A stretch of 64,000 nt of DNA from Dendrolimus kikuchii. Its lineage: Eukaryota > Arthropoda > Insecta > Lepidoptera > Lasiocampidae. Location: positions 501,001 to 565,000 of the forward strand of contig CM034413.1 in assembly GCA_019925095.2 (NCBI GenBank). Direction: 5' to 3'. The notes under the pieces are model-generated. The model did not search any database and was not told the origin of the DNA. It was given only the letters and a program-made list of their open reading frames with translations. Below, one piece after another: positions 31,427-42,505 of this stretch (its first letter is position 1; each line of letters starts with the position of its first letter). Position numbers and translations under genes: made by a program.

Positions 31427-31449
31427 CTGAAACAAGATACAGACCTTCC

Positions 31450-32370
31450 AATATGTCTTCGTGCCACAGAAACGGAAAAACAACACACATGGCACTAGTT
31501 AGGATAATATATATAGGTATAGACATAAGGCAGATATTGCACATGCACTTCCTCACAGCACCAGCATGTAACAGATACACACTACATTTGTATAAGTTTA
31601 ATATTAAAATTAAAACAAATTAACGTAATGTTACGAGCTACAGGACTCGAATTAAAATAAATGACGTTGGAATTACTATAGAGTTTATTAGAACTGAACA
31701 AACACGTATAAAGCAGGTACAAAAAAACTGAATGCAACCAGTTCACACTGGACAATTCAATGCAATTCAACACGCGCAAAGTCCGTCACTATATCCCTAA
31801 TCGAGAGTACCACACACGTCTTACTCGTATCGTAGTCGTCGCTTGACTGCCCCACCACTCCGTTCCGGCATTGTTTTATACTAAAGTGTATAATAGAACA
31901 AAGGACCGTGCTCACCGAGTTAATCCGCACACCTGGCAAGCAAGAATTAGTTCGACACTAATGACGGCCATAAAAGAAGTAGAAAAACAATAGCATTTTT
32001 TTCTGAACTACAAATTCTAAACACAAAGTAAACAGAAGAATTTCTAAATCCGGTCGCAATAAAACTGCGGTTTTCGACCTGCAGGTGTGCGCATTTCTGT
32101 GTCGGTATGTAACAGTAATAAGCTATTCGTGAGGTACACCACAACACGAATATCATTGAATAAATGTCACAGACAATAACAAAAATAACCAATAAGCGTG
32201 TATAAATTCTAAAAACTATCTTCGAAATTAAATTGAAAGAAAAACCGACTTCAAAAACTAAAATGTATAAAATAACTTATTTCTAAATTTTTCATAGAAA
32301 TTAAGTATTAAAAAAGGGTACGGAACTCGAGTCCGTAGAGATATTAATAACAATGAAAAAAAAAAATTTT
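31450..32370. repeat. rep-Y copy split by solo LTR-1
   Basis: The left part holds GCACATGCACTTCCTCACAG and CACCAGCATGTAACAGATAC. The right part holds AGGTACACCACAACACGAAT, CAATAAGCGTGT and GGAACTCGAGTCCGTAGAG. The two are contiguous in the copies at 43427 and 51740. Confidence 0.8.
31629..32114 (-). mobile_element. Solo LTR-1 with 4 bp TSD
   Basis: 486 bp starting TGTTACGAGCTACAGG and ending GTCGGTATGTAACA, so the TGTTAC/GTAACA ends are inverted. GTAA lies immediately on both sides (31625-31628, 32115-32118). This fits a Ty3/gypsy-type integrase. There is no internal region, so it arose by LTR-LTR recombination. Confidence 0.92.
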
Positions 32371-32765
32371 AATGTTGGAGCTTCATCTGAGTTAGTGTTA
32401 ACGCATAGCCACATTAAATTATACCTAATATTATCTGTTAATATGTAACGTTATTAACAACGTCGCATCTCAAGGGCATCTTAAGGGCCTTACTTATAAT
32501 CGGTTCTTAAATTTAAAGCAACTGCTCAGCAACTGATTAGTGAAAATCTTACCCATAAACTCCTCTTCAGTCGAATATTCTGGGTACAACCTACGTTAAT
32601 CATTCAAATTTCGTTTATCTGTGCTCCTCTTAGGTAAACAACAGGTAATACACGTTTAGAAGTGAAAAAAAAAGATATTCATTGATTAGGGTCTGATTAT
32701 GATTCTCTTATTTAAGAGATGCCTAATCGTTTCTTAACGAGATTATTATAAATAAGGCCGTAAGC

Positions 32766-32885
32766 CCCTTAAGAGAGCAGCAGCGCATTTGTAGCATCTT
32801 TGGTGTTGAAAATGTCCATAGGCCATGGTAACCGCTTTCCATCAAGTGGGCCGTCTGCCTGTCTGCTGATCTCCTGCAAAAAAAG
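32766..32885 (+). repeat. rep-X, 3' fragment
   Basis: CCCTTAAGAGAGCAGCAGCG through CTCCTGCAAAAAAAG, immediately joined to a jockey-type LINE. Confidence 0.85.
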
Positions 32886-33690
32886 CCTTACCACGCCAGC
32901 GATGCCAACATCTGGAAACTACAAAGAATCCAGAACCATTTTTTGCGTGCTGCAGTAGACGCTCCGCGCTATATGCGGCTCGCCGACCTGCATCGCGATC
33001 TGGAGCTTCCCTCCATCAAAGACTATATAAGCTATCGCGCAGATTCTTTGACAGTGCCCCCCATCACCCGAACCCTCTGGTGATGGAAACGGTCAACTAC
33101 AAACCCACTCCGAACGCTCCCACGAGAAATCGTCGCCCTCGCAATGTACTCGACGATCCCGATGAAATCACCCGTCTCCTCGCGATTATGTACCCCCCGA
33201 GGCTCATAACATCAGCCTGGCATAACAGACGCAGACAAAACAGACGCCGGAGAGCCCCCGGCTCGGATCCTCTAACACAAAGGTAAGACCCACCAATCAC
33301 ATTAACTCATTACAGACACAAGTAGCCATACAGGATTTAACACGAGAATTTCTTCCGCCGCTTCTTCTCCTCCAGCTAACACGTTACGAAGCAGTAGTAA
33401 TGATAGACTAGGATCGATAACGAGTCCCCAAATAATCACTTCAGCCTGTTGGCTTGGTTCATTCAGCCTTCTACGGCTAAATCTCAATATAGAGTCAATC
33501 CCCCGCAGCGGTCGAGCCGAGGTCGAACCTTACAGAAGCTGCCTCCTCGAGCGCGCTGCTCCCGGGCTGAACGCCTCCGCTCCCACGGAGTCGGGAAGCC
33601 CCAAAGTCCGGTATCGCTGAAACAGCCATCTGCGGCTATTCAGCTGGGGCCAGCTCCAAAAAAAGGTTTCATTCCAACAATACTCACAAT
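32886..33690 (+). pseudogene. Jockey-type LINE, 3' end
   Basis: The C-terminal RT region reads WKLQRIQNHFLRAAVDAPRY and RLADLHRDLELPSIKDY, then after a frameshift near 33045 HHPNPLVMETVNYKPTP up to a stop at 33284-33286. The 3' UTR contains a rep-R-like block and GACTCGGGAAGCCC-like sequence. It ends in CTCCAAAAAAAGG at about 33660. A second, more truncated copy is at 55154-55631. Confidence 0.75.
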
Positions 33691-33991
33691 TCGTAGTATA
33701 ATGAAACAAAGCAGTAGTGCTGTGCGCATAGTGGAATGCCTTCGAGTGTGTCCGATTAATTACACACTCGACGAAGCGGGTAATGTATGATTGGTTTAAT
33801 TACAATCTTTTTATTCACGAAATGTAATCAATTCATTCGACGCCATTTGCATATCAGTCAGTTGCGATTTATCGCGGTTGAACTCAAATTATCATTTGAT
33901 GAAAAAATTAATATGCCAATTCGAAAATTTATATTCAAAATACTAAGTTTGACTGGAGCAAAATTTTTTTGAATGTCGTACATATATATAT

Positions 33992-34411
33992 TGTTACATG
34001 CCGACAAAAGTGAATGCACACCTGCCTGCCATTTGGACTTCTTTTGTTTACTTAGAAAAACAGCCTATTGTGTATTGTACTAGTTTATTGCCGTTCGCAG
34101 GAATATTTAAGCGGGTGTGCGAATTACGTTTTCCGGGCAATTGCGTCGACGCTTGACAGGTAGACATATTGTATTTATATAGTTGAGTATAAAACAAGGG
34201 GTGAGGAGTCTAGCGACGATTACGATACGAGCAAGACGTGTACATACGGTAAGCTATATAGTGACGGACTTTGCGCGTGTTATTGAATCGTGAAGTTTGT
34301 ACTGGTTGTGTCCAGTTATATTTGTACCTGTGTTATACGTGTTTGTATAGTTCTAATAAATTCTATAGTCATTCCAACGGCATTTTTAATTCGAGTCCCG
34401 CACTCTTGACA
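33992..34411 (+). mobile_element. Solo LTR-1
   Basis: 420 bp from TGTTACATGCCGACAAAAG to CCGCACTCTTGACA. TATA-like GAGTATAAAACAAG is near 34187. The flanks share ATAT on both sides (33988-33991 and 34412-34415), consistent with a 4 bp TSD, though the site is itself (AT)n. Confidence 0.85.
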
Positions 34412-34421
34412 ATATATTCTT

Positions 34422-34606
34422 ATCCGTGCAGGAACGGAGAAATAATACTAATTCCTGCGACCAGGCGGCCTGTCCGTAAGAGGCGACAAAACAACCCACA
34501 GCCAGGAGGCAAGGTACCTATCTGTCCGTCTGGATGGCTACCATCCTTAATCTAGAGTATGACGCCATAAGAACTTTGAGTTGTGTTACGGCATTAGTGG
34601 CCAGGA
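34422..34606 (+). repeat. rep-X, 3'-truncated
   Basis: TTATCCGTGCAGGAACGGAG through CATTAGTGGCCAGG, where RTE-1 begins. Probably interrupted by that insertion or by a deletion. Confidence 0.8.
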
Positions 34607-36770
34607 CTTGCGCGTACTAATGCGACTCCACGCGGACGCCGGCGGTTGGCTGGCATCCGGAGACGCAGGTATACGCATGACTTCCGGTGCGACATCGATG
34701 ACCTCCCCGGTGGCATGCTTGCTCTGTGGTCCGGCGTGGACCTGGACGAGCGTGCAAGTGGGGGGGTAGGCGTCGTACTCTCAACCCGCTTTGTGTCTGG
34801 AGTAAAAGACTATTGTCTGGTGAACCCGAGACTTCTCTGGGTCCGTCTAAAACTGGGGATTACGCGAGTTTTTCTGGTCGCAGCTTATGCTCCCGTAAGC
34901 TCAGCGGATCCCCAAGAACTCGAGAAGTTTTGGGAGTCTGTGAGAGAAATTCTGGATCTGGCTGAAGGGAATGAAAGAATAATTATGTGTGGTGATCTTA
35001 ATGGCTGGGTGGGCACCAAACGAGACGGCCTTGAGGCTGTCCTTGGACCCTATGGTGACAAGAGAGTGAACGATGCTGGTAGGCCAATCATAGACGTATG
35101 CATGGAAAGAAACTTGCTTGTGTCGAACACCTTATTCCATCATAAGGATATTCACACGTATACATGGGGAATGAATGATCAGAAAAGTATGATTGATCTG
35201 ATTTTAATAGATAGTCGCCTCCGAAACACAATAATGGATACAAGAGCCTACAGAGGCCCCACTCTTGAAACGGACCACTACCTGGTGATAAGCCGGTTTG
35301 TGGGCCTTTTCAGGAAGTGGAGACACTGGCGAGTGCGTACCAATTTCGGGGAGCTTGAAAGAATAAAGTGTGAAAAATTGGAAGATGTTAGTGTAAGGAG
35401 TATGTATGCGCGCCTAGTCGAAGAAAGGCTTGCAAAAGCGGACTTCTCCGACTTAGATGTGGATAATGACTGGGATAGTATGAAAGAAAGTATAGTGGAA
35501 AGCGCAAAAGAAGCATGTGGATGCGCAAAGAGGCACATAACAACGAAAGGTGATGAATGGTGGGACGCGGATGTTAAATCCAGCGTAGAGAGAAAGAGAA
35601 AAGCCTGGCTGGATTATGTTGCTTCTTTGCAACAGAATGACAGTATGAAAGAGATGAAGAAAAAAATTTATCGCCTCTGCAAGAACGAAACCAAAGCTTT
35701 AGTGAAAGAGAAGCGCGAAAGTATAAAATTGAAAGAAGAAGAGAAGCTGACGGAGAACTTCAAGGCGAATACCAAACTCTTTTGGAGAGAGGTTAAGAAG
35801 TCTCGGGGTTGTTCGTCAGCTTCCAGAATGGAAAGAATAAAATCTAAAGCAGGGGACGTTCTTGCTAACCCACAAGAGGTGTTAGCGCGATGGAGTGAAT
35901 ATTTTAGAGAAATGTATGATGATATCCCGGATGCTGGCACCACGACTGAGTCTGTGACTGACTCCGAGGAGTCAGCATCCGAGATCACGTTGGCAGAGAT
36001 CGGTCAGGCGAGGGGCTTACATTTGAATGCGAAGAAAACAAAGGTTATGGTGTTTGAAAGAGAAGAAACCAGAACGAATGCAAGGATAATGGTCGATGAT
36101 GTTATGCTGGAGCAAGTGAATGAGTTTGTATATCTTGGATGTGCTTTTAGCAGGGATGGAAAGTACACCGCTGATATAGAAAGAAGAGTAAATTTGGGGA
36201 ATAGTTTGAATGGAGCGTTAGGTAAACTTCTAGGCGCTAAGAACCTCAGCCAGAAGGCCCAGCTTGCCATACACAACGCGGTGCTGGTACCTACGCTCAC
36301 GTATGGAAGCGAGAGTTGGGTATGGAAGAGAGAGCATGAAAGTAGAGTAAACGCGGTTGAGATGCGAGCACTGCGCAAAATCTGCGGAGTGACGCTCGCG
36401 GACCGCGTTCGTAATACCGAAGTAAGAAAGAGAGTTGGTCTGAAAGAGAGTGTCGGGGTGAAGGTAAGGAAAGGAATGCTCCGGTGGTTCGGGCATGTGG
36501 AAAGAATGCATGATGAAAGAATGACTAAACAGATATACAATGCAAAAGTGGATGGATGCAGAAGTCGTGGAAGGCCACGACACACCTTCCATGATCAAAT
36601 TGATCGTGTACTAGCGGAGGGTGATGTCAGGAGCCTTAAGAACAGACGAGTGTGCATGACAAGAGTTATGAATGTCAAAGAAGCAAGTGAGGTGTGTAAG
36701 AATGGGCCTAAATGGCGCTCTGTTGTTCGTGCCTACCCCGCAAGGGAATTGGCGTGAAGTTATGTATGTA
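34607..36770 (+). mobile_element. RTE-1, longest copy, RT core deleted
   Basis: Carries endonuclease, linker and C-terminal regions plus the 3' end GGCGTGAAGTTATGTATGTA. It is 5'-truncated at the junction with rep-X. The polymerase core is absent, so it could not move on its own. Confidence 0.92.
34646..36757 (+). CDS. RTE-1 polyprotein, internally deleted (703 codons)
   Basis: Residues ~30-215 are an apurinic-endonuclease-like domain: MCGDLNGWVG (114-123), SMIDLILID (181-189) and TDHYLV (209-214) hold the expected Asp/Asn/His residues. A charged linker (WWDADVKSSVERKRKAW, FWREVKKSRG, ARWSEYFREMYDD) follows. At about residue 452 (near 36002) the sequence jumps from ASEITLAEIGQ to ARGLHLNAKKTKVMVF. 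This skips the finger and palm motifs (no DFKKAFD-like motif or YADD). The rest is the RTE C-terminus ending AYPARELA. The deletion is in frame, which keeps one long ORF open. Starts upstream of M1 are lost by truncation. Confidence 0.85.
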   Translation: MAGIRRRRYTHDFRCDIDDLPGGMLALWSGVDLDERASGGVGVVLSTRFVSGVKDYCLVNPRLLWVRLKLGITRVFLVAAYAPVSSADPQELEKFWESVREILDLAEGNERIIMCGDLNGWVGTKRDGLEAVLGPYGDKRVNDAGRPIIDVCMERNLLVSNTLFHHKDIHTYTWGMNDQKSMIDLILIDSRLRNTIMDTRAYRGPTLETDHYLVISRFVGLFRKWRHWRVRTNFGELERIKCEKLEDVSVRSMYARLVEERLAKADFSDLDVDNDWDSMKESIVESAKEACGCAKRHITTKGDEWWDADVKSSVERKRKAWLDYVASLQQNDSMKEMKKKIYRLCKNETKALVKEKRESIKLKEEEKLTENFKANTKLFWREVKKSRGCSSASRMERIKSKAGDVLANPQEVLARWSEYFREMYDDIPDAGTTTESVTDSEESASEITLAEIGQARGLHLNAKKTKVMVFEREETRTNARIMVDDVMLEQVNEFVYLGCAFSRDGKYTADIERRVNLGNSLNGALGKLLGAKNLSQKAQLAIHNAVLVPTLTYGSESWVWKREHESRVNAVEMRALRKICGVTLADRVRNTEVRKRVGLKESVGVKVRKGMLRWFGHVERMHDERMTKQIYNAKVDGCRSRGRPRHTFHDQIDRVLAEGDVRSLKNRRVCMTRVMNVKEASEVCKNGPKWRSVVRAYPARELA

Positions 36771-37149
36771 AGTTTTTATTTTATTATTTAATTACATTAG
36801 TGAATCTGAATCAACTAATTGTTATGCAAATAAATATAAACTTAAAAATAAACTATAAAATATAAAAACTAAAACTTTTTTTTTTTTTTTTTTTAATTTT
36901 ACTTGAAGTTTTACGGGCACATTTTCACATAAACAAAATTAAAATTAACAAGTTAGAGTCATTCCGTCGGGACGCCTACCATCGTCACGTGCAATACCGT
37001 TCGGCTCCAATAAAGCCGGCACGTTAGCGGTGGCAAGCGCCCTCCGTAAGACATCATTCAAGGCAGCGTGGCGCGACCATCTGCCGGCACTGCGGCGGCA
37101 AGAAAGACCGTGGTATCCCGGGCCGATTACCTCTGTTCCACAGACGCAT

Positions 37150-37436
37150 GTGTGTGGTGCACATATGACATCTACACTCCGCGCCCCGCATACCGCCGAC
37201 GCCCATAGCTAGCGCGATTAGCAACTAGGCGTCGGACGGAATGCGGGTATAGGAGGCCGAAAAAACTGAAAATGATTACTGCTGATACTACTACTACATC
37301 AAGAAAAATTATCAATTCAGCCACTCAGCTATATTGTACTCGACTCTCTTTGTTGTACTCTTTAAATGTACATTTATAAATAATAATCATACAGTCCATT
37401 ATTACGTCGAATTTTCATTTACAAACCCGAGGTGCA
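37150..37436 (+). mobile_element. LTR-2 partial copy
   Basis: CCGCGCCCCGCATACCGCCG, ACGCCCATAGCTAGCGCGAT, AGGCGTCGGACGG, then ATAATCATACAGTCCATTAT and GTGCAACTGCCACCAAT match 37986-38266 and 54995-55795. The first ~70 bp is replaced by unrelated GC-rich sequence (36960-37150). Confidence 0.7.
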
Positions 37437-37985
37437 ACTGCCACCAATAGATACGATTACCTTAATGATGTTTCACGCCGACATTCTGTGAAAAATTGGC
37501 ATCTAAATACAATGTAATGTAATTTCTGTTTTCAGTAGAAAAGTACGTTATGAAAGGCCAATTTACGAACATTTTTATACAGTCTTTACCCTTAGAATTT
37601 TAAAAGAGTAATAATAAATTCTATTTCCGTGAAACCCTATTGTTATTAGACAAAACAGTTTTTATAACAAAATAACAAGTGGCCTCCTCATATAATTTTT
37701 ACAGGACAAGGCCCAATTAACGTCCAAAAAATAAGCAACAAAGTTATTATAGCATTACACGTTCTGTGAGAAAGAAAATATCGGAGCGGATACACGGGTA
37801 AGTGTAAACATTAATTTAATTTGGTTTGAACAATGTTTTCATTTGAGTAAAAAGAATTGGGTATGTGCTTCTCTCCAGGATCTTCTCCCTCTGTATCTTG
37901 TGGAGGTATAGAAAATGAGAGTATTTATTCCAAAAAACCAAAAAGTATACAATAACTTATTTCTAAAGCTATTATTATTAATATA
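37437..37985. other. No gene seen
   Basis: AT-rich sequence; no coding signal. Confidence 0.45.
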
Positions 37986-38270
37986 TTGTTGCGGACAGAG
38001 AGCACCCTCCTGACCCGCCCGCCGGAGCACACCTACTGTCCGCGCCCCGCATACCGCCGACGCCCATAGCTAGCACAATTAGCAGCTAGGCGTCGGACGA
38101 TACACGGGATATAGGTGTGGCCTTGGAGGCACTTACCACTCTCTCTCTCTCTCGACTCTCTCGCACAATTTGTAATTACTGCTTCATGTATATTTTTAAT
38201 TTAATAATAAAAATAATCATACAGTCCATTATATCGAGTTTTATTTATAAACAAGAAGCAACTGCCACCA
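37986..38270 (+). mobile_element. LTR-2 copy
   Basis: About 280 bp beginning TGTTGCGGACAGAGAGCACC and ending GAAGCAACTGCCACCA, TG...CA style, with a (CT)n run at 38141-38155. What follows (CTTGGGATCTTGGACAG) is not obviously a primer-binding site. No TSD established. Confidence 0.65.
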
Positions 38271-38540
38271 CTTGGGATCTTGGACAGAATTACTGCACCG
38301 TGACATCCTTGTGTGCAAGATTGGTACAGCCCCGGGGAGCAGGGTTGTACCACTGAGTATACAGAGGTAAAGGTCCACTGTTTCCCTGTATACAGCGGAG
38401 GAGGAGAAGTGGCATATCGGAACTCTTACTCACCTTAATATATATTTCTGTGAGAGCGTGTTATCACACCGATCGAGCCGACCCAATGTGCGGCAATCAA
38501 GATAATGAGTCCAGCATGGCTCTACCACGTCAGAAACTTC

Positions 38541-38850
38541 TTTTTTTTATTGCCTGAAGCAGACAAACAGGCGAACGGCCCACTTGATGGAAGGCGGTTA
38601 CCATTGCCTATGGACATTTGCAACACCAAAGGTGCTACAAATGCGCCGATACTCTCTTAATGAAGACTGGAACTGGTCACTAATGCCGGAACGCAACTCA
38701 AGATTGTTATGGTGACATACTTTAGAGGTGGTAGCCATCCAGACAGGCAAATGCCCTACCACCTGGCTGTGCGTTTTTTGTCACCTCTTACGACAGGCTG
38801 CCCGGCCGCAGGAAATTGTATTCTTTCTCCGTTCCTGCACGTATACCACT
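38541..38850 (-). repeat. rep-X, full length
   Basis: TTTTATTGCCTGAAGCAGAC through CCGTTCCTGCACGTATA, with small deletions. Confidence 0.88.
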
Positions 38851-38859
38851 AAACCACTA

Positions 38860-40060
38860 CGGCAGAAATTAGATCAGATTAGACAACACTTTATTGCTCA
38901 CCAAAACATACAATTACAAATAATGCATAATTACTAGGGATGGGCCGAATGTGGTTTGAACCGAATACGAACTTCAGCCGAACATTCGGTTAAAATAAAA
39001 AATTCGGCCGAGCTTCGTTTTGATTTCGCCACGCTTTCTCAAGAGCAACACATCGTGACCTGTTAACAACGTCAACTTGATAACACCGAATTTTTACCTT
39101 TTTTACACCATAACCTGCCTTTAGTCAATTTTAAGTATGAATAGGTGGATAAAAGAATAGATTTTTACACTTTTGATTGAAAAAAAAAACACCATTTCAT
39201 AATGTTTAATTCGTAAAAAGTGATTTCAATCAAAATTAAAGTTGTAATTGCTGATGTCCCTTAGACGTGTTGTATCGTTACCATATCGAATTAATTTTGA
39301 TTTTGATCGATGCTCAAGTGTTGTAGCTCTCTAGCAATATCGAGACTTCGATTTTTGACTGTCAACACTACGTACTGATCAAAGCGGAGAGTGGCAACAC
39401 CAGTGCAAGAACGGCGGCCGAACGATTAAGACAAAATACGAGCGCGCACGCGAAATTCAAGTGACATCCTACCAAAATCTCAAGATTAAAAAAAGGTGCT
39501 AGCTGCAGACTCAGGTACGTACAGTGTTTATATCGTTACTGCTAGATATGGAACCTTGAGCGTCGAAAAGGAGCAAATTTTACCCAGAGTGGTGTTTGAT
39601 CGCCTTTGCTGGGCAATCGAATGCTACACGTGTTTTTTTTTAATTCAAGTTACGCATTATAATTAAGCAGTTTTAATTTGATGTCTATTTAATTAGGCAA
39701 AAACTCAATCAGGAACTAATTTTATATATGTATTTTTTATCACATTGCACGTTAAGGTTTACATGTTCCTAACTAAAATAAATAACCATGAGTATATAGA
39801 TGCCAATTTTTATATTACGATTATGATAGATATGATTTCTATGAACTTCAGTCGAAATAGTGCAAGTAGTTAATTTACTTTTTCCGTGCATCGAATGTTC
39901 GGCATTTAAACCGAATTTCGGCCAAATGACGAAGAATGTAAAACGGATTTGGGCCCATCCCTATTAATTACAATACTTTATGGCAAAACAACAGGCGACC
40001 TTATCGCTAAAAGCGATCTCTTCCAGACAACCTGGCTTGAAAGAAATTCTTAACTAATCT
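38860..40060. repeat. rep-S copy split by a hAT-like element
   Basis: GACAACACTTTATTGCTCAC and AAAACATACAATTACAAATA lie left of the insertion. ATGGCAAAACAACAGGCGAC, CTTATCGCTAAAAGCGATCT and TCTTCCAGACAACCTGGCTT lie right of it. Confidence 0.7.
38935..39963. mobile_element. hAT-like non-autonomous element with 8 bp TSD
   Basis: 1029 bp. Left end TAGGGATGGGCCGAATG; right end reverse complement TAGGGATGGGCCCAAATCC. Flanks ATAATTAC (38927-38934) and TTAATTAC (39964-39971) match at 7 of 8 positions; hAT transposases make 8 bp duplications. Subterminal TTCGGCCGAG/CGAATGTTCGG repeats occur near both ends. No transposase ORF. Confidence 0.82.
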
Positions 40061-40142
40061 GAGGATGTAGGTGGAGCAGGAAAAAGATAGGACTGTAAAA
40101 TTTAAATATAGATACTTACACTATTAGTAATAAATTTATAAA

Positions 40143-40380
40143 TTGGTGGTAGGGCATTTGCCCGACTGAATGGCTACCACCCCTGGTCTAAAGTATGTCG
40201 CCATAACAACCTTGAGTTGTGTTCCGGCATTAGTGACCAGGTTCCAGTTTCCCTTAAGAGAGCAGCAGCGCATTTGCAGCAACTTGGTGTTGCAAATGTC
40301 CATATGCGATGGTAATCGCTTTCCATCAAGTGGGCCGTCTGCCTGTCTGCTGATCTCCTGCAATAAAAAAAATAAAAAAA
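40143..40380 (+). repeat. rep-X, 5'-truncated
   Basis: GGTGGTAGGGCATTTGCCCG through CTCCTGCAATAAAAAAAATA. Confidence 0.88.
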
Positions 40381-40532
40381 ATAGTGTATTCATTCATTCA
40401 TACACTAATTTATAAATTTAATACATACATAAATCCAAACACACTTATAGAATACCAATATATTCGAAATTATTTAAATAAAGATATTTATTAACATTAT
40501 ATATGACAAGCAATGTTTATTACAATTTATTA

Positions 40533-41266
40533 TAATATCATACATACATACATAGCTTCACGCCAGTTCCCTTGCGGGGTAGGCACGAACAACAGAGTGC
40601 CATTCATGCTTGTTCTTACACACCTCACTCGCTTCTTTGACATTCATAGCTCTTGTCATGCACGCTCGTCTGCTCTTAAGGCTCCTGACATCACCTTCTG
40701 CTAGTACACGATCAATTTGATCATGGAAGGTGTGTCGTGGCCTTCCACGACTTCTGCATCCATCCACTTTTGCATTGTATATCTGTTTAGTCATTCTTTC
40801 ATCATGCATTCTTTCCACATGCCCGAACCACCGGAGCATTCCTTTCCTTACCTTCACCCCGACACTCTCTTTCAGACCAACTCTCTTTCTTACTTCGGTA
40901 TTACGAACGCGGTCCGCGAGCGTCACTCCGCAGATTTTGCGCAGTGCTCGCATCTCGACCGCGTTTACTCTACTGTCATGCTCTCTCTTCCATACCCAAC
41001 TCTCGCATCCATACGTGAGCGTAGGTACCAACACCGCGTTGTGTATGGCGAGCTGGGCCTTCTGGCTGAGGTTCTTAGCGCCTAGAAGTTTACCTAACGC
41101 TCCATTCACACTATTCCCCAAATTCACTCTTCTTTCTATATCAGCGGTGTACCTTCCATCCCTGCTAAAAGCACATCCAAGATATACAAACTCATTCACT
41201 TGCTCTAGCATAACATCATCGACCATTATCCTTGCATTCGTTCTGGTTTCTTCTCTTACAATTAAA
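40533..41266 (-). mobile_element. RTE-1, 5'-truncated, with TSD
   Basis: A 222-codon minus-strand frame, MVDDVMLEQVNEFVYLGCAF through AYPARELA, covers the RTE C-terminal region. The CATA tail is at 40540-40555. 13 bp repeats TTACAATTTATTA at 40520-40532 and 41267-41279 flank it, with a few filler bases at each end. Confidence 0.9.
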
Positions 41267-41610
41267 TTACAATTTATTACATAATATCGTTTTGTTTAAA
41301 TAATTATTTGCAAAATTAATTGCCTGACGTGTTTTTACGCCAATCTGGCAAAAAAATGTTCAATTTGTCAACTATTATGTGGCCTAATTATTACCCTAAT
41401 TATTACCGTGGCTTTACATATGCTAGTGGTTTGGTTTACATACTATAGTTTCGTGTAGTGTCAAATTGTGTCGAATCTCATGTTCACTGGATCTCAAGTC
41501 ACAGATTCAGACGTGTTGATCGCAAGTTATAAGCGAAGCGATATTTAACTAAATGAAATTTATTTGTACTGTAGTCGATATTGGGCCATTCATTTCTGTC
41601 TTTCAATTAG

Positions 41611-42257
41611 CGACGAGCAGTACACGTTTGAGCCAGTACATCTATCCCGTACAAAATACATTTGTACCGATAATACGGCTCAAAATTTGAAATACACCAC
41701 TTCAAAATTTTTGTCGCGCTACTACTCAAAAGTAAGAGGAAGGACGGAATGAGGCTTATGCTACATCAGTACAATTCTTTACAAATTATAGTTTATGGTT
41801 AACATTTGTGTAATGAAACTACACTTTGCAGCACATTTTATATTTGAAGAATAAAAAAAAAGGTACGACAGCTGCTGCGCGTAAAAAGGTCCTACCGCAT
41901 CCAAATGAACCGCGACAAGACCGCTCTCGCGCGCTGACCGAAACAGACTGTGTGTCGACAGCGTTTAGCTGTCGGAGGAAGAGGGGCGACGTAAGTGCGG
42001 CGCGGGCGGCGAATAACGTAAAGGCGGCTTGCCACGGTTATATCGCTTAGGCAGCCTGCTGGTAGTCCAGATCGCTCTCGGTGGGGAGCGTTCCCAAAAT
42101 GCTGCTTTACAAATTGAAAGACAGAAATAAATTGTCTAATATCGAGTTTAATATGCAACTTATGGAGACATACAACAAGACGTCAGAAGGAAGGTATGCA
42201 CTGAAAATCAACGCTGTGACATATGTCGGATATTACGACAGTACAGCAATAAGCTGA
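41611..42257 (+). CDS. Candidate host gene, three in-phase exons, product unknown
   Basis: Exon A 41611-41731 follows the acceptor CTGTCTTTCAATTAG and ends at donor GTAAGA (DEQYTFEPVHLSRTKYICTD and 20 more residues). Exon B 41832-41990 follows TTTGCAG and ends at donor GTAAGT (HILYLKNKKK, HPNEPRQDRSRALTETD, SCRRKRGD). Exon C 42066-42257 follows CTGGTAG and reads SRSLSVGSVPKMLLYKLKDR, NKLSNIEFNMQLMETYNKTS to TGA at 42255. Junctions A-B and B-C are phase 0; introns are 100 and 75 bp. I do not recognise the protein. Upstream exons are not found. Each splice site is acceptable alone, and the consistent phases raise confidence, but chance is not excluded. Confidence 0.4.
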
Positions 42258-42445
42258 GTGCAAACAAAATGCAATTCAGAATACGCTTTTATTTTTTTAA
42301 ATTCATGTAAGCAGTGTAAGTACGTCGCTATTTCTTTAAACATTTTTTTTTTATTTCTTTATCTCTTACTTACCGATTAAGCTCTGGTTTAACGACTTGG
42401 GATCTACGAAGACAATTAGTCAGAATTTCATTACCACAATAAATC

Positions 42446-42505
42446 GCCTTAGAATGGAGCATTTGTGTACTGAATTAGGTGTGTACGAATGCCTCATTCT
42501 AAGGC
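42446..42505. other. Hairpin, 11 bp perfect stem
   Basis: GCCTTAGAATG (42446-42456) pairs with CATTCTAAGGC (42495-42505) around a 38-base loop. No assigned function. Confidence 0.5.

Noticed and set aside
36004..36598. 193- and 122-codon minus-strand ORFs (also at 29396, 40730, 58130)
   Set aside because: Antisense shadows of the RTE-1 coding strand, repeated wherever RTE-1 occurs.
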